A DNA stretch of 64,000 bases from Pegoplata infirma (taxonomy: Eukaryota > Arthropoda > Insecta > Diptera > Anthomyiidae): contig OY992540.1 in assembly GCA_963921195.1 (NCBI GenBank), positions 16,685,136-16,749,135 on the forward strand, read 5' to 3'. Below are positions 11,496-22,499 of the stretch, one piece after another. A model generated the notes under the pieces. That model worked only from the letters and a program-made list of their open reading frames with translations, searched no databases and was not told the origin of the DNA. The translations under genes were made by a program, and so were the position numbers. Within the stretch, counting starts at the first letter, position 1, and each line of letters starts with the position of its first letter.

Positions 11496-13565
11496 TAGGG
11501 TGCTCCAAAAAAATTAAGTTGTTAAATATTGGCCGTAACTCCCCCTAGAAATATGCATTTGGGTGTAAAAATATGTTTTGCAAAATTATAGGGTAATCGG
11601 ATGTGTGTAAGGCGTGCCGCGTCGGCCCTGAAGTTTGAAAAACGGATTACAAGGGGAAAATATGACTTTTTTTGTCATTTTCTCAATTTTTTTGATATTT
11701 TGAGTAAAGTTTGAATTCAAATGGTCACTGAATTTTGATTAAGAGTTAATTGTCTATCAAATAAGGTATTAAAAATTATAATCGGTTGAAAATCAGCCAA
11801 GTTATTACAACTTCCCCAGGCAACTAACGTGTGTCAGGCCACTTAATCAAGGAATTCTGGCCCCATTTTTGAAATTTATTGAAATTATCTACTGTAAAAA
11901 CATTTTTTTATTCTTCAAGTCCCAATGTACTAAGAAGATAAATATTTTTCATTTTGCGTTTTGCTAACTTGTTTTAAATAAATGCTAAAGTGGTTTGAAT
12001 TTTTTAACACTATTTTCAAATCTCCAATTTTAAATTTTTAATTTTTTTGTTAAAGAAATTTTAAAAATTCGACTATTGGAGTTTAAGGATTTGTTAAGCA
12101 CATATACAGGAATAAAAACCCCAAAAATTGTAGGGTTTGCTTTTTTCATTTGGGATTTACAGTGATTTAATTTTGGCGGATTTCGGGAAAGTAGTGATTT
12201 TTGGCCCTTTTTTAGCTTTTATTTTTTTTTGTTTTTTTTTACAAACTTCATATGTTTTGGACCGAATTAAATCAACACGAGATAGAATACTTCTATTCGC
12301 AAAATTAGGGCGAAATTGAGATATAAAAAATTGCCCCTGTTAAGGGCAAAGGTAAAATTTTAGAAAATTTTGAATTTTTAAACATTAACAAATTTGCTGG
12401 GTGGATTTTGCTGAATCTACTTGATGTTATTTTAATTGGTCTAAACTAAATGGCAAATAATTAAAATTTAGATATTTAACCCTTAAGTGCTGTTGGGGCC
12501 TATAATTTTTTTAATTTAATTGAGATAATGTAAGTGTATTTTGATCAAAGGGTCGAATAGGCCCCACCAGCACTAAAGGGTTAATATTCTGAATATAAAC
12601 AAAAAGACATATGTTAAGACCTTTTACAATGACATCAAGTAGTTTCATATATTTCCACTCAGAAAATCTGTTAATGTTTAAAAATTCAAAATTTTCTAAA
12701 ATTTGACTTTTGACCCTTAACAGGGGCAATTTTTTATATCTCCATTTCGCCTTAATTTTGCGAATTGGAGTATTCTATCTCGTTTTGATATAATTCGGTC
12801 CAAAACATATGAAGTTTGTAAAAAAAACAAAAAAAAAAAATAAAAGCTAAAAAAGGGCCAAAAATCACTACTTTCCCGAAATCCGCCTAAATTAAATCAC
12901 TGTAAATCCCAAATGAAAACAGCAAACCCTACAATTTTTGGGGTTTTTATTCCTTTATATGTGCTTAACAAATCCTTTAACTCCAATAGTCGAATTTTTA
13001 AAATTTCTTTAACAAAAAAATTAAAAATTTAAAATTGGAGATTTGAAAATAGTCTTGAAAAATTCAGACCACTTTAGCATTAATTTAAAACAAGTTAGCA
13101 AAACGCAAAATGAAAAATATTTATCTTCTTAGTACATTGGAACTTGAAGAATAAAAAAATGTTTTTACAGTAGATAATTTCAATAAATTTCAAAAATGGG
13201 GCTAGAATTCCTTGATTACGTGGCCTGACACACGTTAGTTGCCTGGGGAAGTTGTAATAACTTGGCTGTTTTTCAACCGATTTTAATTTTTAATACCTTA
13301 TTTGATAGACAATTAACTCTTAATCAAAATTCAGCGACCATTTGAATTCAAACTTTACTCAAAATATCAAAAAATTGAGAAAATGACAAAAAAAGTCATA
13401 TTTTCCCCTTGTAATCCGTTTTTCAAACTTCAGGGCCGATGCGGCACTCCTTACCCACATCCGATTACCCTATAATTTTGCAAAACATATTTTTACACCC
13501 AAATGCATATTTCTAGGGGGAGTTACGGCCAATATTTAACAACTTCATTTTTTTGGAGCACCCTA
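11496..13565. mobile_element. 2.07 kb foldback with perfect 8-bp target duplication
   Basis: Starts TAGGGTGCTCCAAAAAAA and ends with its complement. The arms are ~1 kb each and almost perfectly complementary (for example GGGTAATCGGATGTG/CACATCCGATTACCC and GCCCCTGTTAAGGGC/CCCTTAACAGGGGC). Flanks are identical: ATGCTCAT at 11488-11495 and 13566-13573. The 8-bp duplication and TAGGGTG end point to hAT-type mobilisation. Open frames inside lie on one or other arm and look accidental. Confidence 0.88.
12477..12593. repeat. Central palindrome of the foldback
   Basis: TTAACCCTTAAGTGCTG...TGGGGCCTAT on the left pairs with ATAGGCCCCACCAGCACT and AAAGGGTTAA on the right around a ~40-bp AT-rich centre. 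It is a smaller inverted repeat at the tip of the large one. Confidence 0.7.
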
Positions 13566-13573
13566 ATGCTCAT

Positions 13574-14742
13574 ATATGCCTAAATACAGTGTCAAATATG
13601 TCCATACACGCTCCATTATTGTCATATGTTCACATACCTGTATCAATATATGCCCATTTTTCACCGGTCATATATAATTTTTCCATTTATTTTTAAAACA
13701 TGTTTATTTTATGTTTTGTTAAAAACTTTTTGATTTATTTTTATTAACTGAAACATTTGTTTTCTTTTCTTTCATATTTATTTTTATATCTTTAATAAAT
13801 TGTTTTTCATATTCTTTCGCGGCCGAGTGATTATTTATTTTGTGTTTAAATTTTTTGACTAAAATCTTTGCCATTTTCTTAAAAAATTGTCATAATTTTT
13901 TAAATTTAATTATAATTTGCATAATTTTTGTCATTTAAAAGACTTTAAGCAAATTTTGTTGTTTTTTTTTTTTTTATTATCATATAGTCTCTTGGGGAGG
14001 TTTATAAATTTTGTCTCGGTTGTTTGTTTAATCTATTTTCTCATCTTTTGTTTAATTCATAATAATGTTCAGTCGTTGATATAAAGAACCACAAAATGTT
14101 TATTTCTAATGATCAACATTCATTAAAAACGCGTGTGCATGAATTTGGAATATTTTTTTTTTTTTTAATTAAATATATTTTAGTGCAAATTATTAAAATA
14201 GAATTATCATAAATATTTTTGTTATCATTTGTTTTTTATTTTAATATTTTTAATTGTTTTATAAATTTAAGTTAAAACTTAAAAAAATGTTACTGAATTT
14301 TGGCCGATTATGCAAAAAATAACAAATTACACTGTATTAGACATGTGCACGAATGCATTTTTGAGCATTTTTTGCAAGTCGTTTTGAGACATTCAAAAAA
14401 CTTAGAATGAAATAGCATTCTATTCTATCCATTCGAAACGAATGTAAAATATATTCTATGCTTGCGTTCCAAACTCCCGATACAATCCATTTCTTTTGTC
14501 CAATAGCATGAAGATTTAAGTCTGAAAGAAGTAAGAACCAAAACATTTAAAACGAGTGCGAGATAGTGCAGGGCACTGACAAAGATAATGAAATAACTCT
14601 TGCTGTAGCTCTTCGTCCCTAAACCATCTGGACAAGTCATCTCTAATGAATTTCAACATTTTCAAATAACACTACTGAACATTTATAAAAAAAAAAAAAC
14701 TTGATGCGACTGGGACCCGACCTTATACAATTAATTGTAATT
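13574..14742. other. AT-rich DNA, no gene recognised
   Basis: AT-rich with homopolymer runs. Around 14338-14460 a cluster of GAATG/CATTC motifs follows TAGACATGTGCACGAATGC, which resembles a hAT terminus, but no partner end was found. No coding or RNA feature is supported. Confidence 0.45.
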
Positions 14743-14887
14743 ATTCTAGTGATCACAAATCTGGTCTCCAAACTTTTCCATCACATCAGATTTTTGAGAA
14801 AATTGAGGTTAAAGTTAAAAAAAATCGCCGTTTTGGGTATTTTTGACAATTCATAACGGATGAACCCGATGTGAAAGTAATTTAAAA
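14743..14887 (+). repeat. Duplicated unit, copy 1
   Basis: Near-identical to 16451-16607: ATTCTAGTGATCACAAATCT, TCCAAACTTTTCCATCACAT, TTTTTGACAATTCATAACGG and ATGAACCCGATGTGAAAG all occur in both. Copy 1 is followed by an inserted HINE and then, after AAGTCGAGGG, by an inserted MITE. Copy 2 shows both sites unoccupied. Origin of the unit is unknown. Confidence 0.75.
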
Positions 14888-15546
14888 ACAAGTGAGAGTG
14901 TTAAATTCGGCTTTGCCGAATCTATGATACCCTCCAACAAGTTAAAACATATAAAAAAATCCAGGGTCGTTTTTTTTTGTTGGGGGGGGCTCGGTGGGGG
15001 TGGTGGGGGATACTTTCCCAATCGCGATAAATGTTAACTAATTTATTTATTATGCTTTTTGCAATTTAGTAATACCATTTTCTCATTATTTTAATGATTA
15101 TTTAAAACCACGCCCACAAAAGGGGGCGGGCAGAAAAAAACAAAATTTTCAGCCCCCTGGGTCTAAATGCAGGAGTTTAAACCCCTTCTGACATAAAAAG
15201 GTTTCATTTGTTTAACAAAAATGGCAAAAAAGATGTAAAAATTTCGTTTTTTAAGAGGTTTTTTTAGTTTGTTAAGGGGGAACTTTTTCCCCCTGGCCCG
15301 ATTTTGCCCATTTCCGAACTTAACCGGCCTATGAACATTAGACATATTCTTGTCAGGGGTCTAGCTCTTTTATTTTGGACTGAATCGTGTTTTATACAGA
15401 CGGACGGACATTCATAGAACGACTTAGAATCGATCATAGATCAATAATATATGTTTATACTTTATGGGGTCCCCGACCGATATTTTTATGCGTTACAAAC
15501 GCAATGACAAAGTGAGTATACCCCCATACTGTGGTTGGAGGGCATA
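14888..15546 (-). mobile_element. HINE/DINE-1-like element, complete
   Basis: On the minus strand: 5' TATGCCCTCCAACCACAG, then GGGGGTATACTCACTTTGTC (forming the terminal inverted pair), ACCCCATAAAGTATAAACAT, a short GTCCGTCCGTCTG block, G/C runs, and a 3' stem-loop ATTCGGCAAAGCCGAAT followed by CTCTCACTTGT. Helitron-derived HINEs insert without target duplication. The empty site in 16451-16620 confirms insertion in an A/T run with no obvious duplication. No protein encoded. Confidence 0.85.
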
Positions 15547-15560
15547 ATAAGTCGAGGGTA

Positions 15561-16418
15561 CACTCAAAATATTTACTCTGTTAAATACTCTGTAAATTGA
15601 CTGTAATCTCAATTCGACAGATATTTGACAAAGTTATCTGTCGAAATACAGAATTTAAGAAAATACTTTGTATTTTCCTGCGATCAAAAAACAAAATTTT
15701 ATCTGTAATTTTACTTTTTACTTTGTAATCTCTATTTTATAGATAATAAACAGTTTTTTGTTAAAATACGGATTTTAGAAAAATACTTTGTTTTTTCTCG
15801 TAACTAAAATACTAAATTTCATTTGTAATTTTATATATTGCTCTGTAAAAATAAAAATCACTTCAAAAAACTTCCTAATATAACCGATAAACCCCTCTTT
15901 AAAAAGTGTCTTAAATTCCAATAAAAACTGGTAAAATTTACGAGGATGACGTGTAAAATTGTAGTTACTTGTTAAAAACTCGTAATATTCACAAAAATAA
16001 AAAAGTAAATTTACAACTTGGAAACATTAAAGCGGGCAAATTTAACAAAATTTTAATTTTAATAAAGTTATTTTTTTTAATTTTAATTAAGGTTTTTGAT
16101 GCAGAGAAGTTTTACTCATAAAATGGTTTTAACTAAAACTTTGTAAATTTACAAAGTTTTTTTGTAAAATTTTGAACTCATAACATGCATTTAACTAAAA
16201 CTTTGTAAATTTACAGAGTTTTTTTTTTTGGTAAAATTCTTTTCGGTTTTATCAATATTTTACAGATAATTCTATAAATTTACAGTTTTTTTATCGAAAT
16301 CATTTTACAGAGTGTTCTTCGTAAAATAACAAAAAATCTTGCTGGTTGGATATCTATGGTATTTTCTGCTGGCTCAGCAGAGTATCTCTGTAATTTAGCA
16401 GAGTGATTATTTTGAGTG
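15561..16418. mobile_element. TA-flanked MITE, 858 bp, with visible empty site
   Basis: Inverted ends CACTCAAAATATTTACTCTG and CAGAGTGATTATTTTGAGTG, flanked by TA at 15559-15560 and 16419-16420. The second copy of the host repeat reads GTCGAGGGTAAAGCT at about 16607-16621, the unoccupied TA site. The interior repeats TACTCTGTAAATT/AATTTACAGAG-like motifs. Consistent with a Tc1/mariner-type MITE. Confidence 0.85.
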
Positions 16419-16450
16419 TAAAGCTAAAACATTTTAGTCGCCTTAATCGG

Positions 16451-16640
16451 ATTCTAGTGATCACAAATCTGGTCTCCAAACTTTTCCATCACATCAGATT
16501 TTTGAGAAAATTGAGGTCAAAGTTCAAAAAAATTGTATTTTATTTGGGTATTTTTGACAATTCATAACGGATGAACCCGATGTGAAAGCGATTGAAAAAT
16601 AAGTCGAGGGTAAAGCTTAAATATTTCAGTCGATTTTTTT
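16451..16640 (+). repeat. Duplicated unit, copy 2 (empty sites)
   Basis: Second copy of the unit at 14743. It continues GATTGAAAAATAAGTCGAGG and GTAAAGCTTAAATATTTCAG without interruption, and so documents the pre-insertion sequence of both the HINE (14888-15546) and the MITE (15561-16418). Confidence 0.75.
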
Positions 16641-17078
16641 AACTTTGAAGGCTTCGACACAATGTCGGAGTACTCTGTACTACAGAGTACTATAGTTTTC
16701 TTGTAAAATGTCATTAAAGATTGGCTGATTTTCAGCTGCTTTTTTAACAAAAAAAAAATCCAAAGCTAATGATTTTTAAATTTTATGGCATGAAAAACAA
16801 ATATATAACCTTTAGCAATATTTCTAATATAAATTTGGTTTAAAGCTTTTCATCTTAAGACCTTAAATTCGCGGATTTCTTCATTTTTTAAGTTTACGCG
16901 AAATTAACCGCTAAATTGGTCTCTGATAAAAAACTTGCATTTTGTGGATCATTAAGTCGTTCATGACAGTACGAATAGTGGACAAAAAACATCTATGTTA
17001 TATGGCCCATCATGATGAAAATCGCGAAAACCGTTTTTTTTTTTGTATATGGCAGCATCACTTTAGGAGATGATTTGA
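16641..17078. other. No feature recognised
   Basis: AT-rich. Only a local palindrome at 16665-16692 (AGTACTCTGTACTACAGAGTACT) stands out. The 89-residue frame starting at 17012 runs into the hairpin at 17079-17313 and is not considered coding. Confidence 0.4.
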
Positions 17079-17313
17079 GGCTTCATCTTTTAGTATATAA
17101 TGTGGGAACCTTAAACAATGAACTGACCCAAAATTTGGCCAAAAAAGTTTTCATTTGCAAAAGTTATCTTAACAAAAACTATTATTTCAGTGTTTGCGAT
17201 ACAATAATTATAGTTTTTGTTAAGACAACTTTTGCAAATGAAAACTTTTTTGGACAAATTTTGGGTCAGTTCATTGTTTAAGGTTCCCACATTATATACT
17301 AAAAGATGAAGCC
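17079..17313. mobile_element. Near-perfect 235-bp hairpin (MITE or MITE core)
   Basis: GGCTTCATCTTTTAGTATAT at the left and its complement at the right, with the whole interval forming arms of about 100 bp around AACTATTATTTC...ATAATTATAGTT. TTGCAAAAGTTATCTTAACA and its complement differ at only one or two positions. The flanks (GTGGACAAAAA near 16978; TTTTGTCACGCAGTGTA at 17386) may be the true ends of a larger element. Confidence 0.75.
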
Positions 17314-17404
17314 TTTCGATTCAGCATGTCCGAAATATATTGAAATGATGGTCGTACCTCTTGTTTTCTAAAATAGTGGTTAGTTTTGTCACGCAGTGTA
17401 TTTA

Positions 17405-18200
17405 TGACTTGGTTTCATAAATATTTTTGTCATAAAATTTCATTATATTTATGAAACCTTCATAAATATAATGACGTTTTGTGAAAAAAAGTATATGAAA
17501 TGCACTTCATAAAATTTCATGATTTCATAAAAAAAATCATAAACGTGTCATATGAGTTTTTATAATATGAATAAGAAATTGGAGCAAAACAATTATAGCA
17601 CTTGAAGACGATTTTTGAAATTTTAATTCCTTATTTTAGTTTTTCCAATGTAAATATCATCTATTTTATTTCTAAAAAAAAATAATGTATTTGCTCTATT
17701 AATGAAACATTTCATAAATACTATAAAACCTTTTCATAAATATAATGAAACTTGTCATTAAAGTTCGAAAAATGTAACTGTTTCATAAATATTATGATAT
17801 ATTTCATAAATACTATGAAACATTTCATAAAAATAATATTATTTTTTTAAGTATTTTATTATAATTATGGAACTATTTCATAGTACCAATGAATTGGATA
17901 ATAAATATTAGTTCATATACTAGTTTCCTAGTATGATCAAATATTTAAGAAAAAAAAATAAGTCTATGAAATGTTTCATCGTATTTATGAAAAGTTTCAT
18001 AAAATTTGATAAAATTGTATTCATTATTTTTATGAAACCTTTCATAAATATAATGAAAAATTTCATAAATATTGACCCTATGAACAATTATGAAATTGTT
18101 TCATTGTATTTATGAAACTGTTACATTGGACGAACTTTAATGAAGATTTTCATTATAGTTATTACAGTTTTCATAAATAAAGCTTTTTCTTTGAGTGCAT
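17405..18200. repeat. Degenerate palindromic repeat field (TTTCATAAATA units)
   Basis: Dozens of variants of TTTCATAAATATAATGAAAC in both orientations, a self-complementary unit. The right edge reads CTTTTTCTTTGAGTG, like the CACTC-ended MITEs, but the left end is not recognisable. The 60-residue frame at 17933 is a translation of the repeat. Confidence 0.65.
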
Positions 18201-18256
18201 GTTTTAAAAAACAACCGAGTTTGAATAAAATTTGAATAAAATAACTCGGAAAGCTA

Positions 18257-19543
18257 CACTCAAAAAAAAAATATTGTAAAACTAGCAAAAAAAATGGTTA
18301 AAATTAGCAAAAAAAACTGTAGTTTTGGACGTTGCAAAAATTTTGGTAATATTAGCAAAACCATTTTGCTAATCAAAAAATTAGGAAAAAAATGATGAAA
18401 TTACAAGAATACCATTTTATTTTTGTAAAAAATCAACCTTGTAAAATTATCAAAAAATATGGTAAAATTACCAAAAAAAAAAATGGTAAAATTGAAATAG
18501 ATAAAAAAATTTGTAATTTGGTAAAAAAAACTGTTTTATTTAGTAATTTTTTTTCTCTGATTAGTAGTTGATTTAAAATTTGGTGAATATACTAAAAAAT
18601 TTTTTGTCTGTTTTTGAGCACCACATTCTTTAAATGTAGTAATAGCAGCATCAACTATTACTTCAGTTGTTGGATGGTTTCTTCGGCTTCTTTTGCCTTC
18701 TTCTCAGCAGCCGTAGTTGCAGTAACTGGACTTCCAACAACATCAAAATGATTTTTTTTTTTCACTTAAACACTTTAAACAAAAAATTTAAAGAACAACA
18801 CTTCACTTTTTTTATTTTTTTTGCGTCATTTTTTTAGCTTAAGTAGAACAAATGAGATTTGCGTAGTAGTCTACACAAGAAATTTCTTACATTTCAGGTA
18901 AAATTTGTAAAAAATTAACAATTTTTTTTTCGAATTTTTAATTTTTTTCACATGTATTTAAAAAAAAAATAAAAAAAAAACTTTTGGATATTGAAGATTA
19001 GATATCTAACTATGTGTTAAAATTTTAAAAAAATAATTTTTCAAAATTATCAACTTTTTATTAACAATTTAGGTGGCAAATTTTAAAAAATTTTCATATA
19101 AAATTAGCAAAAAATATGGTAAAATTAGCAAAAAATATGGTAAAAAATACTAAAAATTGTGTAGCCTATTTTTGAGCGCACATCCAGTTGATGGATGGCT
19201 ACTTTGCTATGGTGTTGGCAGCATCATCAATCTGCAATGATTTTTTTCACACTAGAACACTTGAAACATTATTTTTTTTTAAACTAAGAAAAAAAAAAAA
19301 TAAAAAGTATTACCATTTCTTTAAGGAAAATACTAATATTTTTGCTAAAATTATAGTAAAATAAAAAAAAAAACTAGCAAGAAAATATAGTAAAAATACC
19401 AAAAAATTTTTGTATTTTATCAATAGTAAATTGCCAAAAAAAATTGTAAAAGTTAAATTTTTACAATTTTTTTTGCTAAAGTTTGGTTGAAGTAAATTAC
19501 AACACCTTTTACTAATATTTTGACTAAGTTATTTTTTTGAGTG
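18257..19543. mobile_element. TA-flanked MITE, ~1.3 kb, A-rich
   Basis: Begins CACTCAAAAAAAAAATATTG and ends AGTTATTTTTTTGAGTG, flanked by TA (18255-18256 and 19544-19545). The interior repeats TAGCAAAAAATATGGTAAAA. Two non-A-rich islands (about 18610-18760 and 19165-19245) share GATGGATGG, GCAGCATCA and ATGATTTTTTT, suggesting inverted or duplicated internal segments. The minus strand of the first island has a short lysine- and alanine-rich frame. Confidence 0.7.
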
Positions 19544-19545
19544 TA

Positions 19546-20171
19546 TACACATTAGCATTCTACTGATATAAAAAATAGTACTTAAGAAATTAAATTTCTC
19601 ATAATTATTAAAAAATTTCTAAAGAAATATCAAATATAATAGTAATAAACAAAAGCCTTAGAAATTCAATTAATTTAAATATTTAAATTTTCAACTTTTA
19701 TCACGTTTTTTCAAATTCTTGTTAAATTTCAAAAATAAAAATGTTAATCAAATATTTTTTTTTTAAACCACATATTTTAACTAAATACCTTTTTAACCCA
19801 AAATAATATAAAGTAATAAAATGATTTTTCTTTTTCCAAGAATTACCTGTCAAATATCACAATTGAGTATTCATGCAACCCAAAATGCATGCATACTACA
19901 TATCTACGATACAAGGAACGCATAGGTTTCTTATCTAGGTTTTGTCTTAAACCGATAAATCACCATAAATTGAGACACGTTTATTTTTTATTTTTCTGTT
20001 TTTTTTTTTGTCATTTTCATTTTATTTTATGAAAACTTACTTGTTGAAAGTAATAACATTAAATTTTATCATTAAAATATTTTATTAATATAATAACGAT
20101 CATTTTACACGCATATTTTAACTGCACACCGTAAAAATTAATTAACAATGATATTTAATAAAATCAAAGTA
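19546..20171. other. AT-rich DNA, no feature recognised
   Basis: Unique-looking AT-rich sequence. A less AT-rich stretch at 19845-19980 shows no open frame or RNA fold that could be named. Confidence 0.4.
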
Positions 20172-20175
20172 TGTA

Positions 20176-21285
20176 GGGTAATTCCAAAAATTTTCGCCCC
20201 ACTGTTCGGAAACATGCCTTTGGACGTCACTGAGAATTTGGCTCATAGATATCCACGTTTATATGAGATATGTTGCATTTTTGGATTTTCAAAATTTGCT
20301 GTAGTTTTCAAATTATTGCGGGTCAAAGTTCGACTTTTTTAGCAAAAGTCAGAAAAATACATGACGTTTAACGTGCTCTAACTTTTTAACTAGTTATCCG
20401 ATTATCACAAGTAATGGCTCATATGAAAGCTTAATTCTTCTTCTTTTAGGAAATATTTTCAAAAGCATACGGTTTTTTTCAGAAGTGTTGCAAAAATTCA
20501 AAAACATTTTTTTTTTGCGAATATTTAAAAAAACACATCTTCGATTTTTTTAAAAAAAAAGTTTGGTGATAAACAATACTGTTTTGTACATCATATCCAA
20601 AATTCAGAGTGGGATCCCAATGGGATCAAAAAATATTCTGGTTTTAGTACGAAGTTCTTAAATTTTACCTTAGAAAATTAAAATTTTATGTTTCTTCAAT
20701 ATAAAAATTTAAATTTTCAAAGAAAATTATACTATTAAAATTTTTAAAAACATTCAAAACATTAGAAATTTAAATTTTCTAAAGGAAAAATATGAGAACC
20801 TCGTACTTAAAACAGAATAGTTTTTGATCCCATGGAGATCCCACTCTGAATTTTGAATATGTTATACAAAACATTGTTATTTTTCACCAGAATTTTTTTA
20901 AAAAAAATCGAAGATGTGTTTTTTTAAATATTCGAAAAGAAAAAATGTTTTTGCATTTTTGCATCATTTCTGTAAAAAAAACTGTGTTATTTTAAAAATA
21001 TTTTCCAAAAGAAGAACCCCAGCTTTCACATGAGCCTAAATTTGTCAAAATCGGGTCATTGGTTAAGATGTTACAGCTCTTTTAACGTGATGTATTTTTC
21101 TTACTTTTGCTTAAAAAGTCAATCTTTGACCCGCCATAATTCGTTAAATACACCAAATGTAAAAAAACGATATATGGTACATATATCATATTTATGAGGG
21201 CTATCTATGTGTCAAGGCTCAAATTAATCTGAGACACCATTTCCAAAAATTACTAAAATTTGAGCTAAATTTTCTGGAATGGCCC
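20176..21285. mobile_element. Foldback element, 1.1 kb
   Basis: Ends GGGTAATTCCAAAAATTTTC and AAATTTTCTGGAATGGCCC are inverted. The long arms pair throughout, for example GGGATCCCAATGGGATC against GATCCCATGGAGATCCC, and CGATTTTTTTAAAAAAAAAG against its partner. Flanks TGTA at 20172-20175 and 21286-21289 may be a 4-bp target duplication. No transposase. Confidence 0.75.
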
Positions 21286-21301
21286 TGTAATTGAACAAAA
21301 A

Positions 21302-21992
21302 ACAAGTGAGAGTGTTAAATTCGGCTGTGCCGAATCTATTATACCCTCCAACATGTAAAAAAAAAATTGACAGGGGCGTTGTTTAAAGGGCGGGTCAAGG
21401 TAGGGGGAGGGGTCGGCAAGCTGGGGTGACTACTTGGCCCTCGCGGTATATGTTTAGAAGTTCATTTTTGTCTGCTTTGTGCACTTAAGTATTATAGTTT
21501 TATAATTATTTAAATTATTTGTTTATCCACGCCCTTAAAAGAGGGGTGGGGCAAAACAAGCGAAATTTTTTAATCCCCTAGGTCCAAGCGCAGGACTATA
21601 AACTTCTACGAACATAAAAATGTCTCATTTGGTTCATAAAAATACAAAAAAACGTCTAAAAAATTAGCATTTTAAAGAGGTTGGTTTAGTTCTTTAAGGG
21701 GGAACTTTTTTCCCCCTAGTCCGATTTGGCCCATTTCCGAACTTATCCTGCCTAGGATCATAAGACATATTTATGGCAAACTTGAGGGGTCTAGCTCTTT
21801 TATTTTGGACTGCATCGTGTTAACTACAGACGGACGGACGGACAGACGGACGGACGGACATCGCTAGAATGTCTTAGAATCGATCACTGATCAATAATAT
21901 ATATACTTTATGGGGTCCCCGACCGATATTTCGATGCGTTACACACGGAATGACAAAGTGAGTATACCCCCATACTGTAGTTGGAGGGTATA
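21302..21992 (-). mobile_element. HINE/DINE-1-like element, complete
   Basis: Minus strand: TATACCCTCCAACTACAG, GGGGGTATACTCACTTTGTC, ACCCCATAAAGTATATATAT, a GTCCGTCCGTCCGTCTGTCC microsatellite, AAAGTTCCCCCTTAAAGAAC, G/C-rich runs, a 3' stem-loop ATTCGGCACAGCCGAAT and CACTTGT end. It sits just outside the foldback at 20176-21285. Confidence 0.85.
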
Positions 21993-22499
21993 AAAAATTC
22001 ACACAAGAAGTTAATTGAAATTGGGTAACAACGAAGTTTTAATGCTCTACAAATAATTGTCTTTTGGGGGCTAAAAGCAAAATTTCACAAAGAAAGATTT
22101 ACAAAAAATTTATACGAATTTCAAATGAAATCATTGAATTTTGACTGTATTTTTAGGAAATTACCATGGTAATATCGATAGAACAGTGTCTTACAACCCA
22201 CATTCTGACGATGTTCCAAAGAGTCAATAAAAACATTGAGTCAATAAAGAGTCAATAAAAACTTTGACGCCCTCCTTTGAACACCGTCCAAAAACTTCAA
22301 AATATTCTGAAGCCCCTGCTAAACTAAAATCTGGGAAAATTAACTCAATTTTGAGAAAAAGAGGGAATGATTTGGCTCCAAAGATTTTTTTTCTTGGTTT
22401 TAGTTCATAATTTTCCCAAAAATAAGGAAAACAAAGTTATTTAATTTTAAGCCAATTTTAACTAGAAAATGGGAAAAATTATACTTCACATTTTAGAAA
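21993..22499. other. No feature recognised
   Basis: Contains a small internal duplication of GAGTCAATAAAAAC near 22212-22262. No gene supported. Confidence 0.4.

Noticed and set aside
12511..12729. 72-residue minus frame
   Set aside because: Lies across the arm and tip of the foldback at 11496-13565 and has no family motif.
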